Below, in pieces: positions 35,442 through 44,310 of a stretch of 64,000 bases of DNA (positions are counted from its first letter, which is position 1; every line of letters starts with the position of its first letter). Made by a program: the position numbers and the translations under genes. Origin of the DNA: JBBIGV01 sp037447335 (GTDB lineage Bacteria > Bacteroidota > Ignavibacteria > Ignavibacteriales > Ignavibacteriaceae); contig JBBIGV010000013.1 in the NCBI GenBank assembly GCA_037447335.1, positions 1 to 64,000 of the forward strand, read 5' to 3'. The notes below the pieces were generated by a model, which saw nothing but the letters and a program-made list of their open reading frames with translations, did not search any database and was not told where the DNA came from.

Positions 35442-35943
35442 AAGGATTCTTACCATATCGTTTATGTTGGTGATTATTATCGGATGTAAAAATCCTTTTG
35501 CACCATCTTTTGACGAGACTGACGATTCAGCCTCGTCAACACTTTCCGATCAGAAAACTGTTGAAGGTGTCTTTAAAAATTTTCAGTATGCATATACTTT
35601 CCGGGATACTATTATATATGGAGAGTTGTTTAGTGGTGATTTTATATTTACCTACCGCGATTATGAACAGGGTTTTGATGTATCATGGGGAAGGGATGAA
35701 GAGATGAAAACAACTCATGGGTTATTCCAAAACTCGCAGCGATTAGACCTGATCTGGAATAATATTATTTTATCCACTGAAGACTCTCTCTCAGCAACCA
35801 TAATCCGCGGATTTAACCTTACAATAACTTTCAATCCAACGGATATAGTAAGGCTTGACGGAAGAGTAAACATGTCACTGAGAAAGAACACTGCAAATGA
35901 AAAGTGGCAGATAATCCGCTGGATAGACGAATCAAATTTTTAA
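35401..35943 (+). CDS. Second lipoprotein of unknown function, start uncertain
   Basis: A protein of up to 180 residues with lipobox 'IIIGC'. From the ATG at 35401 it overlaps the previous gene by 41 bp and has a long N-region. An ATT at 35437, right after GGGAGG and overlapping the previous stop, would give a compact signal 'KRILTISFMLVIIIGC'; the ATG at 35464 would remove the positive charges. I keep 35401 as the outer limit. The mature domain ('VEGVFKNFQYAYTFRD', ending 'WQIIRWIDESNF') has an NTF2-like outline and resembles the neighbouring lipoprotein in layout. Function unknown. Confidence 0.65.
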   Translation: MRQAGASLRGGSIKRILTISFMLVIIIGCKNPFAPSFDETDDSASSTLSDQKTVEGVFKNFQYAYTFRDTIIYGELFSGDFIFTYRDYEQGFDVSWGRDEEMKTTHGLFQNSQRLDLIWNNIILSTEDSLSATIIRGFNLTITFNPTDIVRLDGRVNMSLRKNTANEKWQIIRWIDESNF

Positions 35944-35953
35944 CAGGCAGGCA

Positions 35954-36817
35954 ATGATACTATTCTGGTTTAAAGAGGCATTAAGATCAATAGGCAGGGC
36001 AAAGTCATCGTTTATTCTTTCACTGATATCATCAACCATTTCCGTAATGCTAATTGTAACTTCACTGGTTGCTTTACGGCTTTCAGAGCAGTTTGAATCG
36101 GAACTGAAAGAAAAGTTAACCCTGGAAGTTTTTCTGAATGAAAATATTTCTGCTTCAGTTATAGACTCAGTTGAGAAAGAAATTGCTAAACGGGATTATA
36201 CCGCATTGCTCAAATTCACAAGTAAGGATGAAGCTGCAGAAACTTTTATTAAAGAAACAGGCGAAGATTTTAGAAAGATACTTGATTATAATCCTCTTCC
36301 TGCGTCCTTCACCGTAACAATAAAAGATGAATTTATTTCACAAATAAAAATTGACGAAATTGTTAAATCACTTGGCAGTATGAATGGTGTTGAGGAGGTC
36401 GTCTATCAGCAGGAATTTATCCGTAAAATTGTGTCTTTTATGGATAACTTTAAGAAGTATATATTTATTCTCACTGTAGTTCTATTCCTGATTTCAGCGT
36501 ACATACTTTATAGTACGGTAAAGCTGATACTTAATACACGAATGGAAGAACTGGAGACGATGAAGCTTGTTGGAGCAAAATTATCAACCATTAAAATGCC
36601 TATTATCATTAATGGAGTTTTGATCGGATTGTTTGCAAGCGCTCTTTCATTATTAGCTTTTGCAATTGCAATAAATCAGGTTGGTGCCTTTGCAGGTTTT
36701 ACCGCAGCAGGAGTTCTTGGCAGTCTGGAAATTTTGGTTTTTATTGCACTGGTAGGCCCAATATCCGGGCTTTTAGTAAGCTACTTCTCTTTAATGAAAA
36801 TAAACCTTAAAATTTGA
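35954..36817 (+). CDS. ftsX: Cell division permease-like protein FtsX
   Basis: A 287-residue inner-membrane protein with four transmembrane helices: one N-terminal (about 20-42), a periplasmic domain ('VEEVVYQQEF' near its end), and three C-terminal helices with the FtsX signature 'NTRMEELETMKLVGAK'. With FtsE it transmits ATP hydrolysis to peptidoglycan hydrolases. No ftsE is adjacent. It begins 10 bp after the lipoprotein gene, in the same run. Confidence 0.92.
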   Translation: MILFWFKEALRSIGRAKSSFILSLISSTISVMLIVTSLVALRLSEQFESELKEKLTLEVFLNENISASVIDSVEKEIAKRDYTALLKFTSKDEAAETFIKETGEDFRKILDYNPLPASFTVTIKDEFISQIKIDEIVKSLGSMNGVEEVVYQQEFIRKIVSFMDNFKKYIFILTVVLFLISAYILYSTVKLILNTRMEELETMKLVGAKLSTIKMPIIINGVLIGLFASALSLLAFAIAINQVGAFAGFTAAGVLGSLEILVFIALVGPISGLLVSYFSLMKINLKI

Positions 36818-36870
36818 AGTAAACATATTATTTAGTAGATTTTCCAATAAAATTTGGTCGAATTCTTTTT

Positions 36871-37383
36871 ATGATGAAATATCCGTTCTTTCTGTTAATA
36901 GTGCTGATATTTTCCGGTATTTTGTATTCACAAACAGACGATATTCAGCTTGGCTCTTTAAATCAATTCAGCCAGGCACAAGGTGGATTATTTGATTATA
37001 GTGATCCTGCTGCTCTTAATATCAGAGTTTCCGTTTGGGGCTTTGCCAAATATCCCGGAAGATATATTATTCCCAATTATACCAGTGTTACAGATCTTCT
37101 CTCTTTGGCAGGCGGACCTACTGATGACGCTGACCTTGAGGATCTGAGAATTTTCCGGGTTAAAGAAGATTCAAGTTATAGCATGATCAGCTTCAACTAT
37201 AATGATCTGCTTTGGAATAAAGAGATAAAAGCTATAACTTTTCCGCCCCAATTACAGGCAGGTGATATATTATTGGTGCCGGGGTCTCCGAGGCTATATT
37301 TTAAAGATTATTTTCAGATATCACTCTCAGTTTTTTCGGCGCTTATTTCTCTTGCTATACTGGTTTTAAACATTGCTAAGTAA
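36871..37383 (+). CDS. Small SLBB-domain exopolysaccharide-export accessory protein
   Basis: A 170-residue exported protein: signal 'FFLLIVLIFSGILYS', one SLBB domain ('VSVWGFAKYPGRYIIPNY', 'TDLLSLAGGPTDDADLEDL', 'LQAGDILLVPG') and a C-terminal transmembrane helix ('FSALISLAILVLNI'). It lacks the poly-export domain of Wza, so it is an accessory rather than the channel itself. It opens the polysaccharide locus and precedes the Wzc-like kinase by 14 bp. Confidence 0.85.
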   Translation: MMKYPFFLLIVLIFSGILYSQTDDIQLGSLNQFSQAQGGLFDYSDPAALNIRVSVWGFAKYPGRYIIPNYTSVTDLLSLAGGPTDDADLEDLRIFRVKEDSSYSMISFNYNDLLWNKEIKAITFPPQLQAGDILLVPGSPRLYFKDYFQISLSVFSALISLAILVLNIAK

Positions 37384-37397
37384 AATTAATTTATTAA

Positions 37398-39659
37398 ATG
37401 GAAAACATTAAGACAACAAAGAAAGCTGCTGAGACGACAACTCTAAAAGATTATGTTAGTCTTGTAAGAAATAATCTGCTTTCAATTTCACTAATCACCT
37501 CTGTGTGCCTGGTTATATCGATTATTTATGCTCTTAATGCAACAGACATTTATAGATCAACCGCAACATTAAAAGTTTCAAAACCACAGGGCAGCATCCT
37601 GGATTCACCGTTAATTCCAGAATTTCATGATTTTGGCAGTGATAGATTTATTGCTAACGAAATTGAAATAATGGGAACATTTTCTACACGTGAAAGGGTT
37701 GCCCGGGCTTTGATTGATACTTTCAGGATAAATGATGATCATAGTATGTATTATGTGCTGCTAGATCATAAATTCGATTTCGCAAATAAAGACAAAAGAA
37801 TACTGGATGTTGAAGAGCTAGCCGGGGTATTAAGATCCGTTATCTCAATTGATCAAAAGCGTGGACTTGATATAATTGAAATCACTGCTGAATCTCCTTC
37901 ACCACACGAGGCGGCTCTGATTGCAAATTGCTATGCCAAACAATACCGAAGTTTAAATCTCGAGGTAAACAGAAATCATCTTACTTTTGTGAGGAATTTT
38001 TTACTTGAACAAAAAAATGAAAAACAAAATCAGTTAAGTGAAGCTGAGGAATTACTCAGAAGTTTCCAGGAGAGAGGTGGAGTTATTGCTCTTGACGAAC
38101 AAGCATCATCACTCATATCCCAATTAGCTCAGTTGGAAGCTAAAAAGAATGCAACCCAGATCGAGCTTATAACTTCAAATAAAATTCTTGCGGAATTAAA
38201 GAACGAACTTGAAAGACAAAACCCGCTTTTAGCTGACTATCTTCAGGGGCTGGCATCTGAAGCATATTTCCAGTCTTTACAAGAGCAGCTTATAAAGCTG
38301 GAAGTTAACCGGGATATTGCGATTGCAAGTGCTTCGTCCAATATCGATAATAATAGTGTGATAAGAGATTATGAAACAAGAATTAAAGAGATACAAAGAA
38401 AATTAAATGAGCGTATTGAGATAATTAAGTCAGGTGTTTTTGCAAGCAGCCCGGCTGAAGTTAAAGAATTGTCACAAAAAATAATTAATGAGGAAGTAAA
38501 GAATCAATCGTTAAAAATTTCAATTAAAGAACTCGAAACCATCATTTTTCAGTACGAATCAAAGTTTAACAGGCTGCCCAAAACAGCAATCGAACTTGCA
38601 CGTTATCAGCGTAACAGGGAATCACTTGAAAAGCTTTACATACTTGTTGAAGAAAAATATCAGGAAGCAGTTATAAATGAACAATCTCAACCCGGAAACG
38701 TTCTGATTATAGATAATGCAAGAAGACCGGCACTACCTTCAAAACCAAACAGATTGCTGATTATTTTTGTTGGTTTTGTTCTAGGCTTTAGCCTGGCTTT
38801 CGCATTTATATTCATCAGGAATTATTTTGATAACACTGTGAAAACACCGGAGGATATTCAGGACCTCAACGTTAATGTACTTGCCTGGATACCAATGATA
38901 GAAGACTTAAATTATAACGGGTCGAAGGGGTTTGAGTTTATAGTTTCAAAAAAGCCAGATTCTATCCCAAGTGAAGCATTCAGAGCACTAAGAACCAGAG
39001 TACAATTCTCCAGGCTCGGAGAGAACTCTCTAAAGACAATATTGGTTACTTCCCCAGCACCTCAGGAAGGAAAAACAACTGTCGCCATCAATTTGGCTGG
39101 CAGTTTTGCTCAATCAAGTAAGAAAACTCTCATTCTTGACTGTGATTTGCGGAAGCCAAGTGTTCACTCAATATTTGGTGTTAATAAACATCCAGGATTA
39201 GTTGATTATTTATTCGATAAGGTTCCCTTCGATGAAATACTTAGGAAAAGTGATATTGATGGCTTAAGTTACATTACCTCAGGCACAATTCCGCCAAACC
39301 CTGCGGAAATGCTTGGTTCAAAATCAATGCAGTTGTTTTTAAATAAAATCAAATCATTGTTCGATATTATTATCATTGATTCACCCCCGATCATTGCCGT
39401 CACTGACTCTGAAATGCTTTCTGCTTTTGTTGATGGAACTATAGTAGTAGTTTCGGCAGATACCACTGAACTAGAACTACTGAAAAAATCAATTGATTTA
39501 CTTTCAACAAATAATACATCATTGTTGGGAGCTGTGCTGAATAATTTCAGCTATAAGAGTGGTTACAGTTCCTATTACAAATACTACTACTATTACTCAC
39601 AACCCACAAAATCTGATTCCAGGAGGAAAAATTTAGATTTTAAAAACCAACAGAATTAA
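37398..39659 (+). CDS. Wzc-type polysaccharide co-polymerase and tyrosine autokinase
   Basis: A 753-residue inner-membrane protein controlling glycan length and export. An N-terminal Wzz domain with one transmembrane helix, a long periplasmic coiled coil (about 195-450), a second helix ('LLIIFVGFVLGFSLAFAFIF'), then a cytosolic BY-kinase domain with Walker A 'SPAPQEGKTTVA', Walker A' 'LILDCDLRKPS' and Walker B 'IIIIDSPP'. The tail is a tyrosine cluster ('SGYSSYYKYYYYYS'), the usual autophosphorylation site. Both halves are fused in one protein, as in proteobacterial Wzc. Confidence 0.94.
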   Translation: MENIKTTKKAAETTTLKDYVSLVRNNLLSISLITSVCLVISIIYALNATDIYRSTATLKVSKPQGSILDSPLIPEFHDFGSDRFIANEIEIMGTFSTRERVARALIDTFRINDDHSMYYVLLDHKFDFANKDKRILDVEELAGVLRSVISIDQKRGLDIIEITAESPSPHEAALIANCYAKQYRSLNLEVNRNHLTFVRNFLLEQKNEKQNQLSEAEELLRSFQERGGVIALDEQASSLISQLAQLEAKKNATQIELITSNKILAELKNELERQNPLLADYLQGLASEAYFQSLQEQLIKLEVNRDIAIASASSNIDNNSVIRDYETRIKEIQRKLNERIEIIKSGVFASSPAEVKELSQKIINEEVKNQSLKISIKELETIIFQYESKFNRLPKTAIELARYQRNRESLEKLYILVEEKYQEAVINEQSQPGNVLIIDNARRPALPSKPNRLLIIFVGFVLGFSLAFAFIFIRNYFDNTVKTPEDIQDLNVNVLAWIPMIEDLNYNGSKGFEFIVSKKPDSIPSEAFRALRTRVQFSRLGENSLKTILVTSPAPQEGKTTVAINLAGSFAQSSKKTLILDCDLRKPSVHSIFGVNKHPGLVDYLFDKVPFDEILRKSDIDGLSYITSGTIPPNPAEMLGSKSMQLFLNKIKSLFDIIIIDSPPIIAVTDSEMLSAFVDGTIVVVSADTTELELLKKSIDLLSTNNTSLLGAVLNNFSYKSGYSSYYKYYYYYSQPTKSDSRRKNLDFKNQQN

Positions 39660-39666
39660 AAAATTG

Positions 39667-41271
39667 ATGATCAAGAGAATATTAAAACTGATTCTTCCGT
39701 TCTTATTTTTCTTTATAATAATTGCGGGCACCGAATCCAAAGCTCAAAGCTTACCGGATTATAAAGAAAGGGCTTTCCCATTTTTAGCCGATTCATTACT
39801 CCAACAGTCAATGCTTCCATCTGTCACTGAAGGAAGTATAGACGAAAATGAGTACATAGTCGGACCCGGTGATAACATCTTTATATCTATAAGCGGAATA
39901 AGGGAAACTGTTTTTAATCTTGTTATAAATCATGAAGGTATGTTATACATACCAAAAGTTGGCGGAGTTGATTTGAGAAACAACTCTCTGGCTAGGGCAA
40001 AAGAAAAAATTTACGATGCTCTGAATCGCTATTATAAAAATGTTGATCTCTTTGTATCTCTATCCGATATACGCAAAATAAAAGTCTCTCTTCTTGGAGA
40101 TGTTAATATCCCTGCCACTCATATACTCAGTGCAAACTCAAGACTGCTTGATGTAATAACAAGACCAGCCGGGTTGACACCAACATCTAATTTCAGAAAT
40201 ATTCTAATTGTATCAAGAGACGGAAAAGAACAGCATTTTGATCTACTGAAATTCCTCCGCTTTGGTGACCTGGCAAACAATCCATTCTTAAAAGAAGGTG
40301 ACAGAGTAATTGTAGATAAGATTGATAAAACAGTTTCTATTATGGGAACTGTAAAGTTTCAGGGAACATATGAGTTTGTGGAAGGGGAGACGGCTAAGCA
40401 GTTAATCGACCTGGCAGGTGGTTTTTTACAAACAGCTAAAACCGATACTATTGAACTAATACGCTTTTGTGAAATGGGCAAAGTTCAAAAAAGCTATTAT
40501 TATTCTTTAAACCAGATTATAAATGAGGATATTTTGCTTCAAGCACAGGATAGAATCCTCGTAAAAGAAATTCCTGATTATCTTGTAGACAGATTTATTA
40601 AAATTGAAGGGTATGTGTATTTCCCCGGATGGTATAAAATTGTGAAAGGTAAAACTACTCTGAGTTCCATCATTGAAGAAGCCGGAGGGTTCCGGGAAGA
40701 GGCTTCACTGATTGATGCTAAAGTATTCAGTACGGAAGGTGATAAAGCTGAAGACCCTGAATTCGAGCGCCTTAAGCTTATGCTTCGCGCTGATATGACA
40801 GACGATGAATATGATTACTTCAAAGCAAGATCCCGGCAAAGGGTTGGCAGGGTGGTTGTGGATTTTGTCAGGTTATTTGAAATTGGAGATAAATCTGAAG
40901 ATATAATCTTACGAAAGGGCGATTTGATTGAAATCCCGGAAGTAAAAAATTACATTACTTTATTAGGGCAGGTGCTGAATCCCGGCAAAGTAATCTTTAA
41001 AGAGAATTATTCAATAAAAGACTATATTGAGTTGGCAGGCGGGTTTGGCTGGCGCGCTCTTGAAAGAGATGTAAGAGTAATTAAAGGAAATACCGGTGAA
41101 TGGATTGATGCAGATGATGTTGATCGATTAGAGCCCGGTGATACAATATGGATACCCGAAGATCCGCCAGGTCCAAAATTCTGGGAAGTTTTTACAACAG
41201 CATTACAAATTGTAGGGCAGGTAGCTTCAATTGTTGCTGTTACAGTTGCAATAATAGTAGCATCGAGGTGA
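39667..41271 (+). CDS. Wza-like outer-membrane polysaccharide export protein with several SLBB domains
   Basis: A 534-residue exported protein. ATG at 39667 (a TTG precedes it) gives signal 'LILPFLFFFIIIAG'. The poly-export domain begins 'YIVGPGDNIFISISG', followed by at least three SLBB repeats ('VSLLGDVNIPATHIL', 'VSIMGTVKFQGTYEF', 'IKIEGYVYFPGWYKI', 'ITLLGQVLNPGKVIF'), and a C-terminal hydrophobic helix ('VGQVASIVAVTVAIIVA') that would span the outer membrane as in Wza. It is longer than E. coli Wza because of extra SLBB units. It forms the channel for the glycan produced by this locus. Confidence 0.92.
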   Translation: MIKRILKLILPFLFFFIIIAGTESKAQSLPDYKERAFPFLADSLLQQSMLPSVTEGSIDENEYIVGPGDNIFISISGIRETVFNLVINHEGMLYIPKVGGVDLRNNSLARAKEKIYDALNRYYKNVDLFVSLSDIRKIKVSLLGDVNIPATHILSANSRLLDVITRPAGLTPTSNFRNILIVSRDGKEQHFDLLKFLRFGDLANNPFLKEGDRVIVDKIDKTVSIMGTVKFQGTYEFVEGETAKQLIDLAGGFLQTAKTDTIELIRFCEMGKVQKSYYYSLNQIINEDILLQAQDRILVKEIPDYLVDRFIKIEGYVYFPGWYKIVKGKTTLSSIIEEAGGFREEASLIDAKVFSTEGDKAEDPEFERLKLMLRADMTDDEYDYFKARSRQRVGRVVVDFVRLFEIGDKSEDIILRKGDLIEIPEVKNYITLLGQVLNPGKVIFKENYSIKDYIELAGGFGWRALERDVRVIKGNTGEWIDADDVDRLEPGDTIWIPEDPPGPKFWEVFTTALQIVGQVASIVAVTVAIIVASR

Positions 41272-41275
41272 TATT

Positions 41276-42424
41276 TTGAGTCTTCACGATATTATTAACA
41301 TTATTCTTTTTAACAAGAAGCCGATCATAAAATTAACAGTTATATCAGTTGTTTTGTTATTCGTTATACTTCTATTCATTTATCCTGTTACTTACAAATC
41401 AACAGTTACAATAATGCCGCCGGAAAGAACAACTCCTATGGGTTTAGGGAGTTTGCTGACCGGTATGGATTTTGGAAATTTTATGAGCAGCGGGCTGACA
41501 AGGGCAAGCTCACAACTTTTTATTGAAGTTTTAAAAAGCAGAACTGCTTCAATCTATGTTGTTGAAAAGCATGGACTTGTTGACTACTTCGATGCGAAAG
41601 ATGTTTATGGTGCTGCTGACAAGCTTAATAACCGCCTTAATGTAAGTATGACGAAAGAGGAGATAGTACGATTAAATGTAGAGTTATCAACATCTCTTCT
41701 TCCTGATATATTTGGCGATAAGGAAAAGGAAAGAAAACTCTCGGCAATTCTCTCTAATTCGTTTGTAGAAGCTCTGGATCAAATAAATCGTGATAAACTT
41801 TCATCAAAAGCAAAACGCGCCCGCATGTATATTGAATCTCAGTTAATTGAAACAAAAACTCGTCTCGATTCTGTAGAAATCGAGCTGATGGAATTTCAAA
41901 AAAAGCACAAAACAGTATCTTTGCCCGATCAATTAAAGGCTTCAATTGAAACCGCGGCAGAGTTAAAATCCGAAATCATAAAGACAGAAATAGAAATTGG
42001 TTTACTTAGCGGAAACATCCGCGAAGATAACCGGACCTATATTGCATTGCAAAGGCAGCTTCAGGAGTTGAGAAATCAATATAATCAGATGGAAGTCGGC
42101 AGCCAGGACTTCCTGCTTGGCTTCAAAGATGTGCCCGAACTAGGAAGACAATTAGCAGTTTTATTCAGAGAAGTAAAAATCCAGAATGAAGTTTATTTGC
42201 TGCTGCAGCAACAATACTATAAAGAAAAGATACAGGAAAATCGGGACCTGCCTACTGTAGAAATTCTTGATGAGGCTATCCCCCCACATAAGCCTTCTTC
42301 ACCCCGACTAATATATTCGACCTTCTTTGGCGGAATTTTTATATTTCTGCTTACATCTTTAGTGTTCATAATAAAAGACAGAAAATTTTATACTCGGCTT
42401 AGAGGGACAAAAAAAGTTGAATAA
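41276..42424 (+). CDS. Second Wzz-type chain-length determinant without kinase domain
   Basis: A 382-residue inner-membrane protein with helices near both ends ('[19 protein letters not shown]', '[18 protein letters not shown]') and a periplasmic coiled coil between ('[19 protein letters not shown]'). The C-terminal motif '[18 protein letters not shown]' is the Pro-rich signature of Wzz proteins. It has no kinase. Start is TTG at 41276 after GAGGTGAT. It overlaps the UXS-like gene by 8 bp. Two chain-length proteins in one locus may serve two polymer lengths or two export steps. Confidence 0.9.
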   Translation: MSLHDIINIILFNKKPIIKLTVISVVLLFVILLFIYPVTYKSTVTIMPPERTTPMGLGSLLTGMDFGNFMSSGLTRASSQLFIEVLKSRTASIYVVEKHGLVDYFDAKDVYGAADKLNNRLNVSMTKEEIVRLNVELSTSLLPDIFGDKEKERKLSAILSNSFVEALDQINRDKLSSKAKRARMYIESQLIETKTRLDSVEIELMEFQKKHKTVSLPDQLKASIETAAELKSEIIKTEIEIGLLSGNIREDNRTYIALQRQLQELRNQYNQMEVGSQDFLLGFKDVPELGRQLAVLFREVKIQNEVYLLLQQQYYKEKIQENRDLPTVEILDEAIPPHKPSSPRLIYSTFFGGIFIFLLTSLVFIIKDRKFYTRLRGTKKVE

Positions 42425-43358
42425 AAAAACTGCTGTCGTTACAGGAGGAGCAGGCTTTCTTGGTTCGCATATCTGCGATAGATTAATTAATGAAGGTTAC
42501 AAAGTCATTTGTATTGACAATCTGATAACCGGTAATCCGGATAACATAGCACACCTGATTGGCAGCGATGATTTTTCATTTATAAAACATGATGTTACAA
42601 ATTTCATTCATGTGCCCGGTAAAGTAGATTTTATTCTTCATTTTGCATCTCCTGCAAGCCCGATAGATTATCTTCAGCTTCCGATTCAAACATTAAAAGT
42701 CGGATCACTCGGAACTCACAAAGCATTGGGATTAGCAAAAGAGAAAAATGCCAGGTTTTTACTCGCATCAACCTCAGAAGTCTATGGAGATCCAACCGTG
42801 CATCCCCAAAGCGAAAATTATTGGGGAAATGTAAATCCAATTGGACCACGCGGCGTTTATGATGAAGCTAAACGATTTGCAGAAGCAATTACAATGGCAT
42901 ATCATCGTTACCATAAAATTGAAACACGGATTGCACGAATTTTCAACACTTATGGACCGAGAATGAGACTGAATGACGGTCGTGCATTACCGGCATTTAT
43001 CGGACAGGCGTTGAGAGGAGATAATCTCACAGTATTCGGAGATGGTTCACAGACCCGCAGTTTCTGTTTTGTTTCTGACTTGGTTGACGGTATTTACAAA
43101 CTTCTTCTATCAGACGAAGTGGAACCGGTTAACATTGGCAATCCTGATGAAATCACCATTAAACAATTTGCCGAGGAAGTTATACAGTTAACAGGTTCAA
43201 ACAGTAAAATTGTGTACAAAGAATTACCAACAGATGATCCGAAGATACGACAGCCTGATATTTCGAAAGCAAAAAGAATTTTTGGCTGGGAAGCTAAGAT
43301 AAGCAGACATGAAGGATTGTATAGAACGATTGAATTTTTTAAAGATATTTCAAAATGA
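42417..43358 (+). CDS. UDP-glucuronate decarboxylase (UDP-xylose synthase)-like epimerase/dehydratase
   Basis: A 313-residue short-chain NAD enzyme. It has '[16 protein letters not shown]' for NAD binding, the catalytic 'YDEAKRFAE' (YxxxK), and '[13 protein letters not shown]'. The phrases '[20 protein letters not shown]' and '[19 protein letters not shown]' are characteristic of UDP-glucuronate decarboxylases (UXS), which make UDP-xylose. The start is TTG at 42417, overlapping the previous gene by 8 bp. UDP-xylose, or the 4-keto intermediate, would feed the locus. Confidence 0.9.
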   Translation: MNKKTAVVTGGAGFLGSHICDRLINEGYKVICIDNLITGNPDNIAHLIGSDDFSFIKHDVTNFIHVPGKVDFILHFASPASPIDYLQLPIQTLKVGSLGTHKALGLAKEKNARFLLASTSEVYGDPTVHPQSENYWGNVNPIGPRGVYDEAKRFAEAITMAYHRYHKIETRIARIFNTYGPRMRLNDGRALPAFIGQALRGDNLTVFGDGSQTRSFCFVSDLVDGIYKLLLSDEVEPVNIGNPDEITIKQFAEEVIQLTGSNSKIVYKELPTDDPKIRQPDISKAKRIFGWEAKISRHEGLYRTIEFFKDISK

Positions 43359-43384
43359 AAAAAAATAAATAAGAGGGTGATTTT

Positions 43385-44266
43385 ATGTGTCCACTCTGTT
43401 TCTCAAAGAATTTTGAGTTAATCGGGAAACCGGAAGTAAGTAATGTAGCACGGCAAGTATTAAAAAGTGAGTATTACGTGGCGCAGTGTATTTACCGCAA
43501 CTATTACTTTGTTTCCCCGAGCCTAAAATTATCACCTGAACAATGGGCAGTATTATATAATGAGGAATATTTTCCTATTATGACTAAAAGACATATAAAC
43601 TCGCGTAAAAAAGACATTGTAAAACGTTTAACAACAATAAGCAGGTTTCTGAAGCAAAATTCTAAGAAGTTTCTTGATATCGGGTGTGGTGAAGGTTACA
43701 TGTTATTAGAAACCATTAAAAGAGGATGGGAAGTGACGGGAATAGATATTGTCGATAACAGGAGAACAGAAGTAAAAATATCGGGAATTAATTTTATAAA
43801 AAGTGATTTATTAAGCCTCAAATTACCTTCAGATTTTTATGACATAATCTACATTGATTCCGTTCTTGAACATGTTGTCAATCCCGCAGAGTATTTATCC
43901 GAAGTTAAACGGATTTTAAAACCTGGTGGTATTGTTTACATTGGTGTTCCTAACGAAGATTGTTTATTTAATACTTTTCGTAGTTTAATCTTTAAATTAA
44001 TTCGAAAAAATATTTGCGCAAAAATCAAACCTTTTAAACAACCATATCATGTTGGTGGATTTAATAATAGGTCATTAAAATTTGCAATCAAACAAAATGA
44101 TTTTGAAATTTTAATTCAAAGAAATTTCGCTGGCAGATTAAGATTTTTGAATTATAAATTCTTATCTGGTAATTTCTTTATAGCTTTATCCATCGAACCC
44201 ATTTCCCTTTTATCGATTCCCCTTAGAAGAGAGGACTATTTGGAAATCTATGTTCGCAAACAATAA
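43385..44266 (+). CDS. SAM-dependent methyltransferase with a degenerate N-terminal zinc motif
   Basis: A 293-residue class I methyltransferase. The N-terminus begins 'MCPLCFSKNF', the first half of the zinc finger common in sugar methyltransferases of glycan loci, but the expected second Cys pair reads 'CIYRN' so one ligand is lost. The Rossmann part has 'FLDIGCGEGYMLLETI' and 'IIYIDSVLEHVVNPAEYL'. It probably methylates a glycan residue; the substrate is unknown. Confidence 0.82.
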   Translation: MCPLCFSKNFELIGKPEVSNVARQVLKSEYYVAQCIYRNYYFVSPSLKLSPEQWAVLYNEEYFPIMTKRHINSRKKDIVKRLTTISRFLKQNSKKFLDIGCGEGYMLLETIKRGWEVTGIDIVDNRRTEVKISGINFIKSDLLSLKLPSDFYDIIYIDSVLEHVVNPAEYLSEVKRILKPGGIVYIGVPNEDCLFNTFRSLIFKLIRKNICAKIKPFKQPYHVGGFNNRSLKFAIKQNDFEILIQRNFAGRLRFLNYKFLSGNFFIALSIEPISLLSIPLRREDYLEIYVRKQ

Positions 44267-44310
44267 ATTAGCGATCCATTTTTCGGTTTTGACTCTAAAA
44301 ACACAGTGCG

